48,781 bases of DNA from Clostridium ihumii AP5 (GCF_000612845.1 NZ_CCAT010000053.1:1-48781), one strand, 5' to 3'; positions 8,585-17,540 are shown, counted from the first letter of the stretch. Notes: a model not told the origin generated them from the sequence alone. Numbers and translations: made by a program.

Positions 8585-9457
8585 CTAGTTTTTAGGAACA
8601 ACCCTAACCCATGTTTCTTCATAACACTTTCCATTAAAATCTGAATAGTACATTTCAAATTCGTAGCCCTCAACAAGTTCATAATTTGAAGTAGGCAACC
8701 AGTCCGTATAAACACGAGCTATTAAGTCTTGAATTGCTTTTGAAGTATCCTCAATATTATGAGGTTCATTTACAAATATAGCCCATGTAGATTTAGGTAT
8801 ATCAACTACAGTATAACCTGCTGTGTTACTTAAAGGTGTTTTCATGACACACAACATATATGGAAAAATTGTTCCATCCATTTTGCGGTATTGGCAAAGT
8901 GAATTTACAGTGCTTGGATATCCAGAAGATTTTACAAGATTTGCACATTCACCATTATTTAATTTTTCAAGCCAAAATTCAGGTATAGCCTTTAAGTTTC
9001 CACCATCTTTAGTATCAAAAATTCCCTCGATGCCATAAACTTGGAATGCTTCTTTTTCAACAATTTTATAATTCATTTCACTTACTCCTTTTATAGAAAT
9101 TTGAAAGGATATGCGTGGAAATGCCTTTATACTAACTCCTTTGCTGCGCGCCGCTGTGGGAGTAATTCCGTGTAGATTTTGAAATGCTCTGGTGAATGCT
9201 TCAGGTGATTCATAACCATAGGTTAACGCTATATCTATAACCTTGATAGTGCTGTTTTGTAATTCAAATGCCGCTAGTGTCATTTTCCTTCGGCGTATAT
9301 ATTCAGATAAAGTAATGCCAGTAATAAATGTAAATATTCTTTGAAAGTGATACACAGAGCAACAAGCAATTTGTGCGATTTTTTCATAATCTGTTTTACC
9401 TTGCAAATTGTTTTCAATATAGTCCAATGCACGGTTCATGTCATTTAAGTATTGCAT
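8585..9457 (-). CDS. AraC-family regulator with GyrI-like effector domain
   Basis: This 290-residue protein has an N-terminal double helix-turn-helix (QIACCSVYHFQRIF and IDIALTYGYESPEAFTRAFQ). A GyrI-like ligand-binding domain follows from about 120 on (PRISFQISIKG, then SLCQYRK and WLPTSNYELVEGYEFEMY). It resembles the BltR/Rob/SoxS-like clostridial regulators that respond to hydrophobic drugs. ATG at 9457 has GAGGAG 8 nt upstream; the GTG two codons earlier is too close. A close paralogue sits in the prophage at 36698. The motif AATAGTTGC lies at similar distances upstream of both. Confidence 0.88.
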   Translation of the reverse strand: MQYLNDMNRALDYIENNLQGKTDYEKIAQIACCSVYHFQRIFTFITGITLSEYIRRRKMTLAAFELQNSTIKVIDIALTYGYESPEAFTRAFQNLHGITPTAARSKGVSIKAFPRISFQISIKGVSEMNYKIVEKEAFQVYGIEGIFDTKDGGNLKAIPEFWLEKLNNGECANLVKSSGYPSTVNSLCQYRKMDGTIFPYMLCVMKTPLSNTAGYTVVDIPKSTWAIFVNEPHNIEDTSKAIQDLIARVYTDWLPTSNYELVEGYEFEMYYSDFNGKCYEETWVRVVPKN

Positions 9458-9508
9458 ACTCACATCTCCTCTCTATAAATATTGTAACAAAATAGATATA
9501 AAAAACCC

Positions 9509-9525
9509 TTGCAACTATTGCAAAG
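9509..9525 (-). promoter_or_regulatory. Candidate operator upstream of the chromosomal AraC gene
   Basis: TTGCAACTATTGCAA (9509-9523) is an interrupted palindrome (TTGCAA/TTGCAA-type). Read in gene direction it contains AATAGTTGC (9519-9511), 53 nt before the start codon. The same 9-mer lies 50 nt before the prophage paralogue. Confidence 0.45.
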
Positions 9526-9636
9526 AAAAATCAGTCTATTAAAAAGTATATTAGCATATAACCTTCATTATATGGATTTTAATTCCAAAAATATTTTATC
9601 ATATTCTTATGAATTTTTAATTAATAAAAAATGTTA

Positions 9637-9666
9637 TTGACAGGTGTGTATAGTGAGTATATACTG
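9637..9666 (+). promoter_or_regulatory. Promoter with overlapping palindromic operator
   Basis: The -35 TTGACA (9637-9642), 17-bp spacer and -10 TATACT (9660-9665) make a near-consensus SigA promoter. The palindrome AGTATATACT (9656-9665) covers the -10, so a bound repressor would block it. GTATATACTG recurs at 9822-9831 before the first GntR gene. The local GntR proteins are the obvious candidates for binding. Confidence 0.75.
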
Positions 9667-9711
9667 TGTATATAAGATATAAACAATAAAAAATTTAAGA
9701 AGGAAAAAATT

Positions 9712-9804
9712 ATGAAGGGTATTGTGTTAATTGCTTTATTTTTTATAATCGTTTATTTAGAGTATAAGTGGTTTATGAAAGTAAAGAAAGAAATTGAGAA
9801 ATAA
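9712..9804 (+). CDS. 30-residue membrane micropeptide
   Basis: A short ORF (MKGIVLIALFFIIVYLEYKW then a basic/acidic tail KVKKEIEK) follows AAGAAGGAAAAAATT. It is predicted to be a single-pass peptide with one hydrophobic helix (3-17) and a charged cytoplasmic tail. It is the first ORF behind the TTGACA/TATACT promoter and lies 75 nt before the GntR gene. No homologue is recognised. It could be a regulatory peptide of the ABC cassette or a spurious leader; the good RBS and amphipathic layout favour a real product. Confidence 0.5.
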   Translation: MKGIVLIALFFIIVYLEYKWFMKVKKEIEK

Positions 9805-9820
9805 TTTTTTTTATCATAAC

Positions 9821-9848
9821 TGTATATACTGAATATTAACGGTATACA
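9821..9848 (+). promoter_or_regulatory. Second candidate GntR operator
   Basis: TGTATA (9821-9826) and TATACA (9843-9848) form an inverted repeat with 16 nt between. The left part, GTATATACTG, is identical to that at the main promoter. It lies just before the GntR gene. Confidence 0.5.
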
Positions 9849-9879
9849 AAACAAATTATAACTAAAAGGATTTGATAGT

Positions 9880-10251
9880 ATGAATATTTTAATCAATAAT
9901 TCTTGTGGCAAGCCTATATATACTCAGATAGAGGAACAGATTAGAGATTCAATATTAAAAAATGAATTATCTATAAATGAGGGGTTACCATCTATAAGAA
10001 CATTAGCAAAGGAACTTAAGATAAGTGTAATAACAACCAAAAGAGCATATGAAGAGCTAGAGAGAAAGGGTTTTATATATACAGTTAAAGGTAAGGGGTC
10101 TTTTATATCAAATCAAGACACAGAAATTATAAAAAATATTATTATAAAAAATGTAAAATTATATTTAAAAGAGGGATTAAAAGAAGGTAAAAAAGTAGAG
10201 TTGGAATTATCTGAGATGAAGACAATATTAGAAGTTATTTACAATGATTAA
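9880..10251 (+). CDS. GntR-family (YtrA subfamily) repressor
   Basis: This 123-residue protein contains a winged helix: PIYTQIEEQIRDSILK, then the LPSIRTLAKELKISVITTKRAYEELERKGFIYTVKGKGSFI motif. A short helical tail (ENIIIKNVKLYLKEGLKEG-like) replaces the large effector domain, which is the hallmark of the YtrA subgroup. These repress ABC-transporter operons and are often relieved by cell-wall-active peptides. The ABC ATPase gene follows 29 bp later. A paralogue is at 12578. Confidence 0.9.
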   Translation: MNILINNSCGKPIYTQIEEQIRDSILKNELSINEGLPSIRTLAKELKISVITTKRAYEELERKGFIYTVKGKGSFISNQDTEIIKNIIIKNVKLYLKEGLKEGKKVELELSEMKTILEVIYND

Positions 10252-10280
10252 AATTAAAATTTGAATTGTGGAGGAGTAAA

Positions 10281-11183
10281 ATGAGTAATATTCTTGAAAT
10301 AAAAGGTTTAACAAAGACATATAAAAACTTTAAGTTAGATAATGTATCTTTAAATTTGGAAAGAGGATATATTATGGGATTTATAGGTGAAAATGGAGCA
10401 GGAAAAACAACTACAATAAAACTTATTATGAATTTATTAAAAAGAGATAGTGGAGAAATAAAAGTTTTTGATAAAGATAATATTAGATTTTCTCAGGAAA
10501 TAAAAGAAAAAATAGGGTTTGTATATGATGATTGTTTCTACTATGAAAAGTTATCAATAAAAGATAATGCAAAAGTAATTTCTAATTTTTATAAAGAGTG
10601 GAGTTTTGATACATTTAATTCTTATTTAAGAAAGTTTGGACTTAATGAAAAGCAGAAGGTTAAGGAACTTTCAAAAGGAATGAAAATGAAGTTTGCAATT
10701 TCTCTTGCACTTAGTCATAATGCAGAGTTTTTGATTATGGATGAGCCAACAGCAGGACTTGATCCAGTTGTTAGAGCAGAACTTTTAGATCTTTTTCAAG
10801 AAATAATTCAAGATGAAAAGATAGGGATATTAATATCTACTCATATAACTTCAGACCTTGAAAAAATAGCAGATTATATAACTTATATACGTAAAGGAAA
10901 GATAGAGTTCTCTAAACCAACTATTGAAGTATTAGAAGAATATAAAATAGTAAAGGGTGACACAAAACTTTTAAATGAAGAAAACAAAAAATTATTTATA
11001 TCAATAAATGCTACAGAATTCGGATTTGAAGCTTTAACTAAGAATGAAGAAAAAATTAAAGAAGTATTTAAAGATAAAGTTATTCTAGAAAGACCAACAC
11101 TAGAAGATATTATGGTTATGAAAAGTCAAGAAAATATTCAAGATTTAAGTACAAAATATGGAAGAGAAATAAGTAGTTTGTAA
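10281..11183 (+). CDS. ABC transporter ATP-binding protein (cassette 1)
   Basis: This 300-residue cytoplasmic ATPase has Walker A GENGAGKTT, a signature LSKGMKMKF and Walker B FLIMDEPTAGLD, followed by STHI (H-loop). The signature reads LSKGM rather than LSGGQ, as in YtrB/BcrA-like exporters. A C-terminal extension (about 215-300) follows the nucleotide-binding domain. ATG at 10281 follows GGAGGAG directly; the TTG at 10266 is not needed. It powers the permeases at 11203 and 11874. Confidence 0.93.
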   Translation: MSNILEIKGLTKTYKNFKLDNVSLNLERGYIMGFIGENGAGKTTTIKLIMNLLKRDSGEIKVFDKDNIRFSQEIKEKIGFVYDDCFYYEKLSIKDNAKVISNFYKEWSFDTFNSYLRKFGLNEKQKVKELSKGMKMKFAISLALSHNAEFLIMDEPTAGLDPVVRAELLDLFQEIIQDEKIGILISTHITSDLEKIADYITYIRKGKIEFSKPTIEVLEEYKIVKGDTKLLNEENKKLFISINATEFGFEALTKNEEKIKEVFKDKVILERPTLEDIMVMKSQENIQDLSTKYGREISSL

Positions 11184-11202
11184 TATGAAAGGATAGGTTT
11201 GT

Positions 11203-11862
11203 ATGTTAAATGTAATTAAAAGAGAATTGGGACTTCAATTTTCATACTTAAAAGGTATGCAACTTGTTGGAATGTTACTAGTTGTAATGTTTGTAATGTT
11301 CGTAAATAAGGACAAAAATTTTATGTGCTATGTTATGTTAATGTTTTTAGTTGGTACATTTGGATACACAGAACTTGAAAACAGGAATAAAGTATATTTA
11401 TCCATATTAAGTGGAAATTGTAGCAGAAAAAATTATATAATAGGAAAATATTTATTTATTATAATATGGTCAATAGTAGTTGGAGTAGTTCTAATTTTAT
11501 TAAACAAAATGCTATTTTTAATTATGCCTAGTATGGTTGCCGATACAAATATATTTCAAATGAAAACAATGATATTATATGGAATTTTTATTTCATCAGT
11601 ATATTATTTTGCATATTTTAGTTTAGGAATGAAGGCGGCAAAAATTAGTTATTATATAGTGCTAATGTTATATACATTTGGATTTATGATGTTGCTTAAT
11701 GGATTTCAATATGGAATTGGGTGTGAGTATAGTAACATAATATTTAAATTGATATTTGCTACAGATATTGTAACTAACATAATAACTGTAGTGATAACTT
11801 TAGCAGTATCAGCAATTCTATGTGTATTATCTGTAATTTTTTATGAAAAGAAAGATTTATAG
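11203..11862 (+). CDS. ABC-2 type permease (cassette 1, first)
   Basis: This 219-residue integral membrane protein has about six hydrophobic segments. It starts MLNVIKRELGLQFSYLKGMQ with an amphipathic entry helix and ends FYEKKDL. The pattern is that of small ABC-2 permeases beside YtrB-like ATPases. The prophage-free paralogue in cassette 2 (13842) also starts VLKRELILQ and ends FYEKKSF. It lies 19 bp after the ATPase and 11 bp before the next permease. Confidence 0.8.
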   Translation: MLNVIKRELGLQFSYLKGMQLVGMLLVVMFVMFVNKDKNFMCYVMLMFLVGTFGYTELENRNKVYLSILSGNCSRKNYIIGKYLFIIIWSIVVGVVLILLNKMLFLIMPSMVADTNIFQMKTMILYGIFISSVYYFAYFSLGMKAAKISYYIVLMLYTFGFMMLLNGFQYGIGCEYSNIIFKLIFATDIVTNIITVVITLAVSAILCVLSVIFYEKKDL

Positions 11863-11873
11863 GAGGTAAAATC

Positions 11874-12554
11874 ATGGTAGCATTATTAAAAAAAGATTTT
11901 ATAACTAGTAGAAAATCAGTAATTATAATGAATCTAATAGCAGCATGTATATTAGGAGGAGTTTCACTATTTAAAGAATTTCCAATTGAGGTTATTTCAA
12001 TGATGTATGTTATGGCAAGTATATTTATACCTCTTATGTCAAATAAAATGATGTCAACAGAAGAAGGAAAAAGAAATTATGATACCATAATAAATAGTTT
12101 TCCTGTAAGTAGAAAATCAGTTGTAATTAGTAAAAATTTATTTTATTTTTTAATGTATTTAATAACTTCAATAATATTATTATTAACAATAATAATTATA
12201 AAGAAACCTAGTACTCAAGATTTAACTTATATATTATTTATTCAATCATTAACATTTATATATTATTCATTAATAATAGGAATTCCAAATTATATGTATT
12301 ATAAATTTGATTATGATGTAGCAATGAAATATGGTGTTATTGTATTTTTATCAATTATATATGTGCCAATGATAGTTATACAGATAGGTGAAAAATTACT
12401 TCCTAACTTTGGAAGTAAAATAATCTCAATTATTGAAGCGGGGAATATACAAACAATGCTTATAGCTGTATCAGCATTTTTAATTGGACTATTAATATAT
12501 GTTGTATTTACTATTTTATCAATAAATGGATATTCAAAAAAAGATTTATCCTAA
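11874..12554 (+). CDS. ABC-2 type permease (cassette 1, second; ABC2_membrane_5-like)
   Basis: This 226-residue protein with six hydrophobic segments starts MVALLKKDFITSRKS. The segment MSTEEGKRNYDTIINSFPVS in the first cytoplasmic part is typical of the PF13346-type permeases. The RBS AGGAGG is strong. It lies 23 bp before the second GntR gene. Cassette 2 has no counterpart for this permease. Confidence 0.82.
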   Translation: MVALLKKDFITSRKSVIIMNLIAACILGGVSLFKEFPIEVISMMYVMASIFIPLMSNKMMSTEEGKRNYDTIINSFPVSRKSVVISKNLFYFLMYLITSIILLLTIIIIKKPSTQDLTYILFIQSLTFIYYSLIIGIPNYMYYKFDYDVAMKYGVIVFLSIIYVPMIVIQIGEKLLPNFGSKIISIIEAGNIQTMLIAVSAFLIGLLIYVVFTILSINGYSKKDLS

Positions 12555-12577
12555 AACTTAGGAGGATATAGATATAT

Positions 12578-12952
12578 ATGAATTTAATAATAAACAATTC
12601 ATCAGGAGAACCAATTTATGCTCAAATAGAAAAGCAAATAAAAGATAACATTCTTACAAATAAATTGGACTCAAATGAAGCACTTCCTTCAATAAGAGCA
12701 TTAGCGAAGGAATTAAGAATTAGTGTAATAACAACAAAAAGAGCATATGAGGAACTGGAAAGGGAAGGATATATCTACACTATTCCAGGCAAAGGTTCTT
12801 TTGTTGCAAAGCAAGATAAAGAGTTGATGAAGGAAACTGTAATAAGGACAGTAGAAGAACATTTTACGAATGCTATAGAAGAAGGTCGTAAAATAAATCT
12901 TACATTAAATGAAATGAAAGAAATATTAGAAGTGTTATATGATGAGATTTAA
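12578..12952 (+). CDS. GntR-family (YtrA subfamily) repressor, paralogue
   Basis: This 124-residue winged-helix repressor closely parallels the one at 9880 (SSGEPIYAQIEKQIKDNIL and LAKELRISVITTKRAYEELE). The short tail with NLTLNEMKEILEVLYDE matches the first copy's ELELSEMKTILEVIYND. It starts a second cassette directly behind cassette 1 with no terminator between, so both may share a transcript. AGGAGG precedes the ATG. Confidence 0.9.
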   Translation: MNLIINNSSGEPIYAQIEKQIKDNILTNKLDSNEALPSIRALAKELRISVITTKRAYEELEREGYIYTIPGKGSFVAKQDKELMKETVIRTVEEHFTNAIEEGRKINLTLNEMKEILEVLYDEI

Positions 12953-12977
12953 AACAAATTAAGATGAGGTGTTTTAT

Positions 12978-13829
12978 ATGGAGAATATATTAGAAGTAAA
13001 AAATTTAAATAAAAAATATAAGAACTTTGAATTACAAGATATAAATTTTTCAATACCTAAAGGTTATATTATGGGTTTTATAGGGCAAAATGGAGCAGGA
13101 AAAACAACAACTATAAAACTTATAATGAATCTTGTAAAAAAAGATAGTGGAGAAATAAAGGTCTTTGGAAAAGATAACTTACAATGTGAAAAAGAAATAA
13201 AAGAGAAAATAGGATTTGTATATGATGATTGTTTCTTTTATGAACAATTATCATTAGATGATAATGCAAAGTTAATAGGAGCTGTTTATAAAAATTGGAG
13301 TTTTGACACTTTTTATAAATACTTAGATAAGTTTGGTCTTAATAAAAAACAAAAAATAAAAGAACTTTCAAAAGGAATGAAAATGAAATTTTCTCTTTCA
13401 GTAGCACTTAGTCATAATGCAGAATTTATTATAATGGATGAACCAACAGCAGGACTAGATCCAGTTGTAAGAGTTGAAGTTTTAAATATTTTAAGAAATG
13501 AAATACAAAATGAAAATGTAGGTGTGCTATTGTCTACTCATATAACTTCAGATCTTGAAAAAATAGCAGATTATATAACTTATATAAATGATGGAAAAGT
13601 GTTATTTTCTAAAAGTAAGGAAGAAATTTTTGATGAATATAAAATAGTTAAAGGTGATAAAGAACTGTTAAACAAAGATAACGAAAAATATTTTGAAGGT
13701 ATAAGAAAAAATCCTTATGGATTTGAAGCATTAACTAGCAAAGTAGATGAAGTAAAAAAAATATTTGGCAATAAAGTTGTTATAGAAAAAGTAACTTTAG
13801 ATCAAATAATGATATTAAAAAGGAAATAA
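12978..13829 (+). CDS. ABC transporter ATP-binding protein (cassette 2)
   Basis: This 283-residue paralogue of the 10281 protein has Walker A GQNGAGKTT, LSKGMKMKF and FIIMDEPTAGLD. The VYDDCFFYEQLS segment is shared almost word for word with the first copy. ATG at 12978 has GAGGTG 8 nt upstream, and the GTG at 12969 lies within that RBS. The partner permease follows 12 bp downstream. Confidence 0.93.
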   Translation: MENILEVKNLNKKYKNFELQDINFSIPKGYIMGFIGQNGAGKTTTIKLIMNLVKKDSGEIKVFGKDNLQCEKEIKEKIGFVYDDCFFYEQLSLDDNAKLIGAVYKNWSFDTFYKYLDKFGLNKKQKIKELSKGMKMKFSLSVALSHNAEFIIMDEPTAGLDPVVRVEVLNILRNEIQNENVGVLLSTHITSDLEKIADYITYINDGKVLFSKSKEEIFDEYKIVKGDKELLNKDNEKYFEGIRKNPYGFEALTSKVDEVKKIFGNKVVIEKVTLDQIMILKRK

Positions 13830-13841
13830 ACAAGGTGTTTT

Positions 13842-14477
13842 ATGAAAAATGTATTAAAAAGAGAATTAATATTACAGGTGATTAATTATAAAGGGTATAA
13901 TATGATTACGTTTTTAATACCACTATTATTATTACTTTTTTTAGGAAAAGGTGATTTTTTCAGTTATTTTATAGGTATGGTTGTAATGACCACAATAGCT
14001 ACTATAATGTGGGAAGAAAAACAAAAATCTTATTTAATTAATTTAAGTTGCCCTATTAGTAGGAGAGAATATGTAAATGGAAAGTTTATTACACTTATAA
14101 TTATGAGTTTTATAGGAATGATAGTTGGGGCTTTAGGGAATAAATTAATAACTTTAATATTACCATCAATAGTCAACAATGATATTCCTATTAGTTATGA
14201 AATGATAATAACATGCATATTAATTGTAGTAGCAGCTATATATTATACATGCTATTATTCAGGAGGAAAGAAATTATCATATATTGTATATGGAATAAAT
14301 TTTTTAGCAGTAATGCAAATTATTGTACTTTCTCAAGCAGAGTTAAATACAATTAAAAAGTATATACCATGGTTATTTAAAAATGATATAGCTTTAATGA
14401 TATTAGGAATAATGTTTATATTAGTATTTATATTAAATAGGATTACTGTACATTTTTATGAAAAGAAAAGCTTTTAA
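13842..14477 (+). CDS. ABC-2 type permease (cassette 2)
   Basis: This 211-residue protein with about six hydrophobic segments begins MKNVLKRELILQVINYKGYN and ends HFYEKKSF, mirroring the cassette 1 permease. It is the only permease of cassette 2, so the ATPase may form a homodimer on two copies or pair with the permease at 11874. A terminator follows. Confidence 0.8.
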   Translation: MKNVLKRELILQVINYKGYNMITFLIPLLLLLFLGKGDFFSYFIGMVVMTTIATIMWEEKQKSYLINLSCPISRREYVNGKFITLIIMSFIGMIVGALGNKLITLILPSIVNNDIPISYEMIITCILIVVAAIYYTCYYSGGKKLSYIVYGINFLAVMQIIVLSQAELNTIKKYIPWLFKNDIALMILGIMFILVFILNRITVHFYEKKSF

Positions 14478-14499
14478 AATATTATAGGTATAGAAAATT

Positions 14500-14528
14500 A
14501 GAGAGAAGAAATTCTCTCTTTTTTTATT
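14500..14528 (+). terminator. Terminator of the GntR-ABC cassettes
   Basis: AGAGAGAA (14500-14507) pairs with TTCTCTCT (14512-14519), followed by TTTTTTTATTTT. Confidence 0.85.
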
Positions 14529-14661
14529 TTATAAGAATTCAAATTTTTTTACATCAGTGTTTTAATTTAATGTTTCAAAAATTTGTATCTAAATTTGTAG
14601 CTATATTAATAATTGATAAGACTAAAATCACAACTGCAAAGGAGCAATACGGTTTACTTTT

Positions 14662-14719
14662 TTATTTAAGGTTTATTTAAGATAAGGGTTATTTAAGATT
14701 AAGGTTGAGTCTTTAGAAT
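14662..14719 (+). promoter_or_regulatory. Repeated TTATTTAAG motif before the ABC exporter operon
   Basis: TTATTTAAG occurs at 14662-14670, 14673-14681 and 14689-14697; the first two are 11 bp apart. TAGAAT (14714-14719) is a possible -10. OmpR-type regulators bind 11-bp-phased direct repeats beside the -35, so this may be the target of the regulator at 17920. Confidence 0.45.
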
Positions 14720-14742
14720 AGTATTTGTCAGGAGGAGATGAA

Positions 14743-15801
14743 ATGTTTAAATTAGAACTTAAAAAATTATTAAAAAATAAAAATGGAATGATAGCACTAA
14801 TAACATTTGTATTTATATGTGTAGTGATGATATTTATAAAACCACCATTAGAAGGTGAATTATCATATTTAGAAGTACAAAATCCTAATTTTACTGATAT
14901 TAGGTCAGAAGGAGTTAAGGCAGAACAAAATTTTCAATATAAAATAAAGTCACTTAAAGATACACTTAATGGTTCTGTAAGTGATGAAAGTACAAAAGAA
15001 ATTCAAAAAATGGCAAGGGAAAAATTAAATGCTATTAAGGAAAATGAAGATTTAGAATATAAAAATGTGGATTTCTTTAAAGTATTTAACTATAGAGCAG
15101 GACATCCATTAATGATTTTAGGAATGATAATAATCATAGCAATGTTACTTTGTAATATTTATAGTGATGAAGTTATTTCATCTATGGACACTTTAATATT
15201 ATCTTCAAAAAATAAGTATAAATGTCTTAATGCTAAAGGAATATTAGCATTTGTAGTACCTATAGTAAGTTATTTAAGTTATCTTGGGGCTATATTCATA
15301 ACAACATTAATTCAATATGGAAAGCCTGTTAATGGAAGTTTACAATGTTTAAGAATATTAGATAATTTTATAATGATTAAAGGTGCTATGACAATAAATG
15401 AATGCATACTTTTAAAAATAGTATTTGTACTATTAGTACTTGTAAGTATAGCAATTATAGCAACATTCATATCATTTAAAACAGAAACTTCTATAAGTGC
15501 AATAAGTATATTAGGTGTTTACCTAGTATCAGGGAAAGTTTTATTAATGTTTATTAAACCAATATCAAAAGCAATTGCAAAATCTAATTTTTCATGGATA
15601 CTTAGTGTTTTGCAATATGGAAACTATACTGATTTAACAATGGGAATGAATGAAATGGCAGGGATGTACCTAGGAAGTGCAAATATATTTGGACTAAGTT
15701 TAGATATAATCCAAATTATAACTATAATATTAGCATTAATAACTATATTAGTTAGTACATACATGTTCTTAAGTTTTAAAAAATTAAGTTGTAAAAAATA
15801 G
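14743..15801 (+). CDS. ABC exporter permease with extracytoplasmic domain
   Basis: This 352-residue membrane protein has TM1 at about 12-30, a ~80-residue outside domain rich in charged residues, then about five further membrane spans from ~115. The layout resembles ABC-2 permeases of peptide-antibiotic export/resistance operons. ATG at 14743 follows AGGAGGAGATGA, so the upstream TTG at 14725 is not used. The ATPase follows 23 bp later. Confidence 0.75.
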   Translation: MFKLELKKLLKNKNGMIALITFVFICVVMIFIKPPLEGELSYLEVQNPNFTDIRSEGVKAEQNFQYKIKSLKDTLNGSVSDESTKEIQKMAREKLNAIKENEDLEYKNVDFFKVFNYRAGHPLMILGMIIIIAMLLCNIYSDEVISSMDTLILSSKNKYKCLNAKGILAFVVPIVSYLSYLGAIFITTLIQYGKPVNGSLQCLRILDNFIMIKGAMTINECILLKIVFVLLVLVSIAIIATFISFKTETSISAISILGVYLVSGKVLLMFIKPISKAIAKSNFSWILSVLQYGNYTDLTMGMNEMAGMYLGSANIFGLSLDIIQIITIILALITILVSTYMFLSFKKLSCKK

Positions 15802-15824
15802 ATCAATTAGTTGGAGGAATTAAA

Positions 15825-16712
15825 ATGAATACATTAGAAATAAAAAATTTAAATAAAAGTTTTGGACATAAAAAAGTAACAAATAACTTAAATGTAACAT
15901 TAGAAAATGGAGTTTATGGGCTTTTGGGACCAAATGGTGCTGGAAAAACAACACTTATGAAACAGATAACAACACTATTAAAATCAGATAGTGGAGAGAT
16001 TTTATACAATGGGAAAAATATATATGATTTAGATGAAAAATATAGAGATGTTATAGGATATTTACCACAGCACTTTGAAGGATATGGAAACTTTACTGCA
16101 AAACAATTCCTAAAATATATGGGAGCATTAAAAGGAATTACAGGAAAAGAATTAGATAGTAAAATTGATGAACTACTACATTTAGTAGGATTATATGATG
16201 TTAAAAATAAATCATTAAAAAAATTCTCAGGTGGTATGAAAAGAAGAGTTGGAATAGCACAGGCACTTTTAAATGATCCTAAAATATTAGTTTTGGACGA
16301 GCCTACTGCAGGACTTGATCCACAAGAAAGAACAAGATTTAGAAATCTATTAAGTGAAATATCTAGAGATAAGATAATAATTTTATCAACTCATATAATT
16401 TCAGATATAGAGTCAATTGCAAGAGAAACTATAATAATAAAAGATGGAACACTACTTATGAAAGGTAGTCATAAAGAAATTTTAGCAAATATGAATGATA
16501 AAGTATTTTTAATAAGAACAGATAATGAAGATATTGCTAGAGATATTCAAAATAAATATAAAGTAGTAAATATACAAAGAGGAATAGATGAAATAGAACT
16601 AAGAGTTATAGCTGAAAAAGAACCAGTTTATAAAAATGTAGAAAAAATAATTCCAAGATTTGAGGATGTATATATGTTCTATTTCGATTTAGAAGATACA
16701 AAGGAAGTTTAA
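15825..16712 (+). CDS. ABC transporter ATP-binding protein, BcrA-like
   Basis: This 295-residue ATPase has Walker A GPNGAGKTTL, Q-loop YLPQHFEGYG, signature FSGGMKRRVG, Walker B ILVLDEPTAGLD and the H-loop STHI. The C-terminal ~80 residues after the domain are typical of bacitracin/lantibiotic-type exporters. The GGAGG RBS lies 8 nt before ATG. It lies between two permease genes and energises both. Confidence 0.92.
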   Translation: MNTLEIKNLNKSFGHKKVTNNLNVTLENGVYGLLGPNGAGKTTLMKQITTLLKSDSGEILYNGKNIYDLDEKYRDVIGYLPQHFEGYGNFTAKQFLKYMGALKGITGKELDSKIDELLHLVGLYDVKNKSLKKFSGGMKRRVGIAQALLNDPKILVLDEPTAGLDPQERTRFRNLLSEISRDKIIILSTHIISDIESIARETIIIKDGTLLMKGSHKEILANMNDKVFLIRTDNEDIARDIQNKYKVVNIQRGIDEIELRVIAEKEPVYKNVEKIIPRFEDVYMFYFDLEDTKEV

Positions 16713-16752
16713 TTCACAGATGTGATATTAGAACTTAAAGTGGAGGTTAAAA

Positions 16753-17538
16753 ATGTTTAGTTTAATAAATAGTGAATTAAGAAAAATATTATGTAAAAAA
16801 AGAGTTTTAATAATGTGGGGACTAGGATTATTACTTTCTTCAATACTTGTAGGATTTGATTCAAGTTATCCAAATTACATGTTAGAAAATTATGCGTCAT
16901 TATTTGATAAAACTTATGGTATAGCACCATTTATAGGATTGATTATGATGGTGATGATATCTTCAGTATACACTACAGAATATAATTCAAATATGACAGG
17001 TCTTATAAATGCATCAAAAAATGGTAAGAAAAAAGTTGTTATAGCAAAGTCAATAGCAGGTAGCATTTCAACAAGTTTAGTAGTTTTATCCATGTACTTA
17101 GTAATGGTGTATTCAGCAATATCACACTCAGATTTTAAAGGGTTAGATATTCCACTTAAAAACCTTTGGTACTTTGGAAATAGTGGTTCAAACATAACAG
17201 TACTTCAAATGATAATAATACTTGGAATAACATTAATACTTGGATGTATATTATTTACACAAGTTACACTAGCACTTTCAGCAATAAGCAACAATGCAGT
17301 AATGCCATTTATTGTAGGCGGATTATTTATGGGATTACCTTGGATAGTTATAAACTTTTTACCACAATCAATACAAAAATTTGGAGGATTAACTCCAATA
17401 TGGGGAATGTTCTCTTGTCAATTAGTTAGATACAAAAGTCCAATATTTGTAATACCAGTATTAATAGTACTATTTGTAATATCAATAACAGTATTACCTA
17501 TGATAACTTATAAAAAATTTGCAAGTGAAAAAAGATAA
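16753..17538 (+). CDS. ABC exporter permease
   Basis: This 261-residue protein with six hydrophobic segments starts MFSLINSELRKILCKKRVLI, with a basic entry segment followed by TM1. The region VYTTEYNSNMTGLINASKNGK between TM2 and TM3 is a typical ABC-2 coupling segment. It is the last gene of the three-gene exporter operon; a terminator follows. Confidence 0.8.
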   Translation: MFSLINSELRKILCKKRVLIMWGLGLLLSSILVGFDSSYPNYMLENYASLFDKTYGIAPFIGLIMMVMISSVYTTEYNSNMTGLINASKNGKKKVVIAKSIAGSISTSLVVLSMYLVMVYSAISHSDFKGLDIPLKNLWYFGNSGSNITVLQMIIILGITLILGCILFTQVTLALSAISNNAVMPFIVGGLFMGLPWIVINFLPQSIQKFGGLTPIWGMFSCQLVRYKSPIFVIPVLIVLFVISITVLPMITYKKFASEKR

Positions 17539-17540
17539 AA

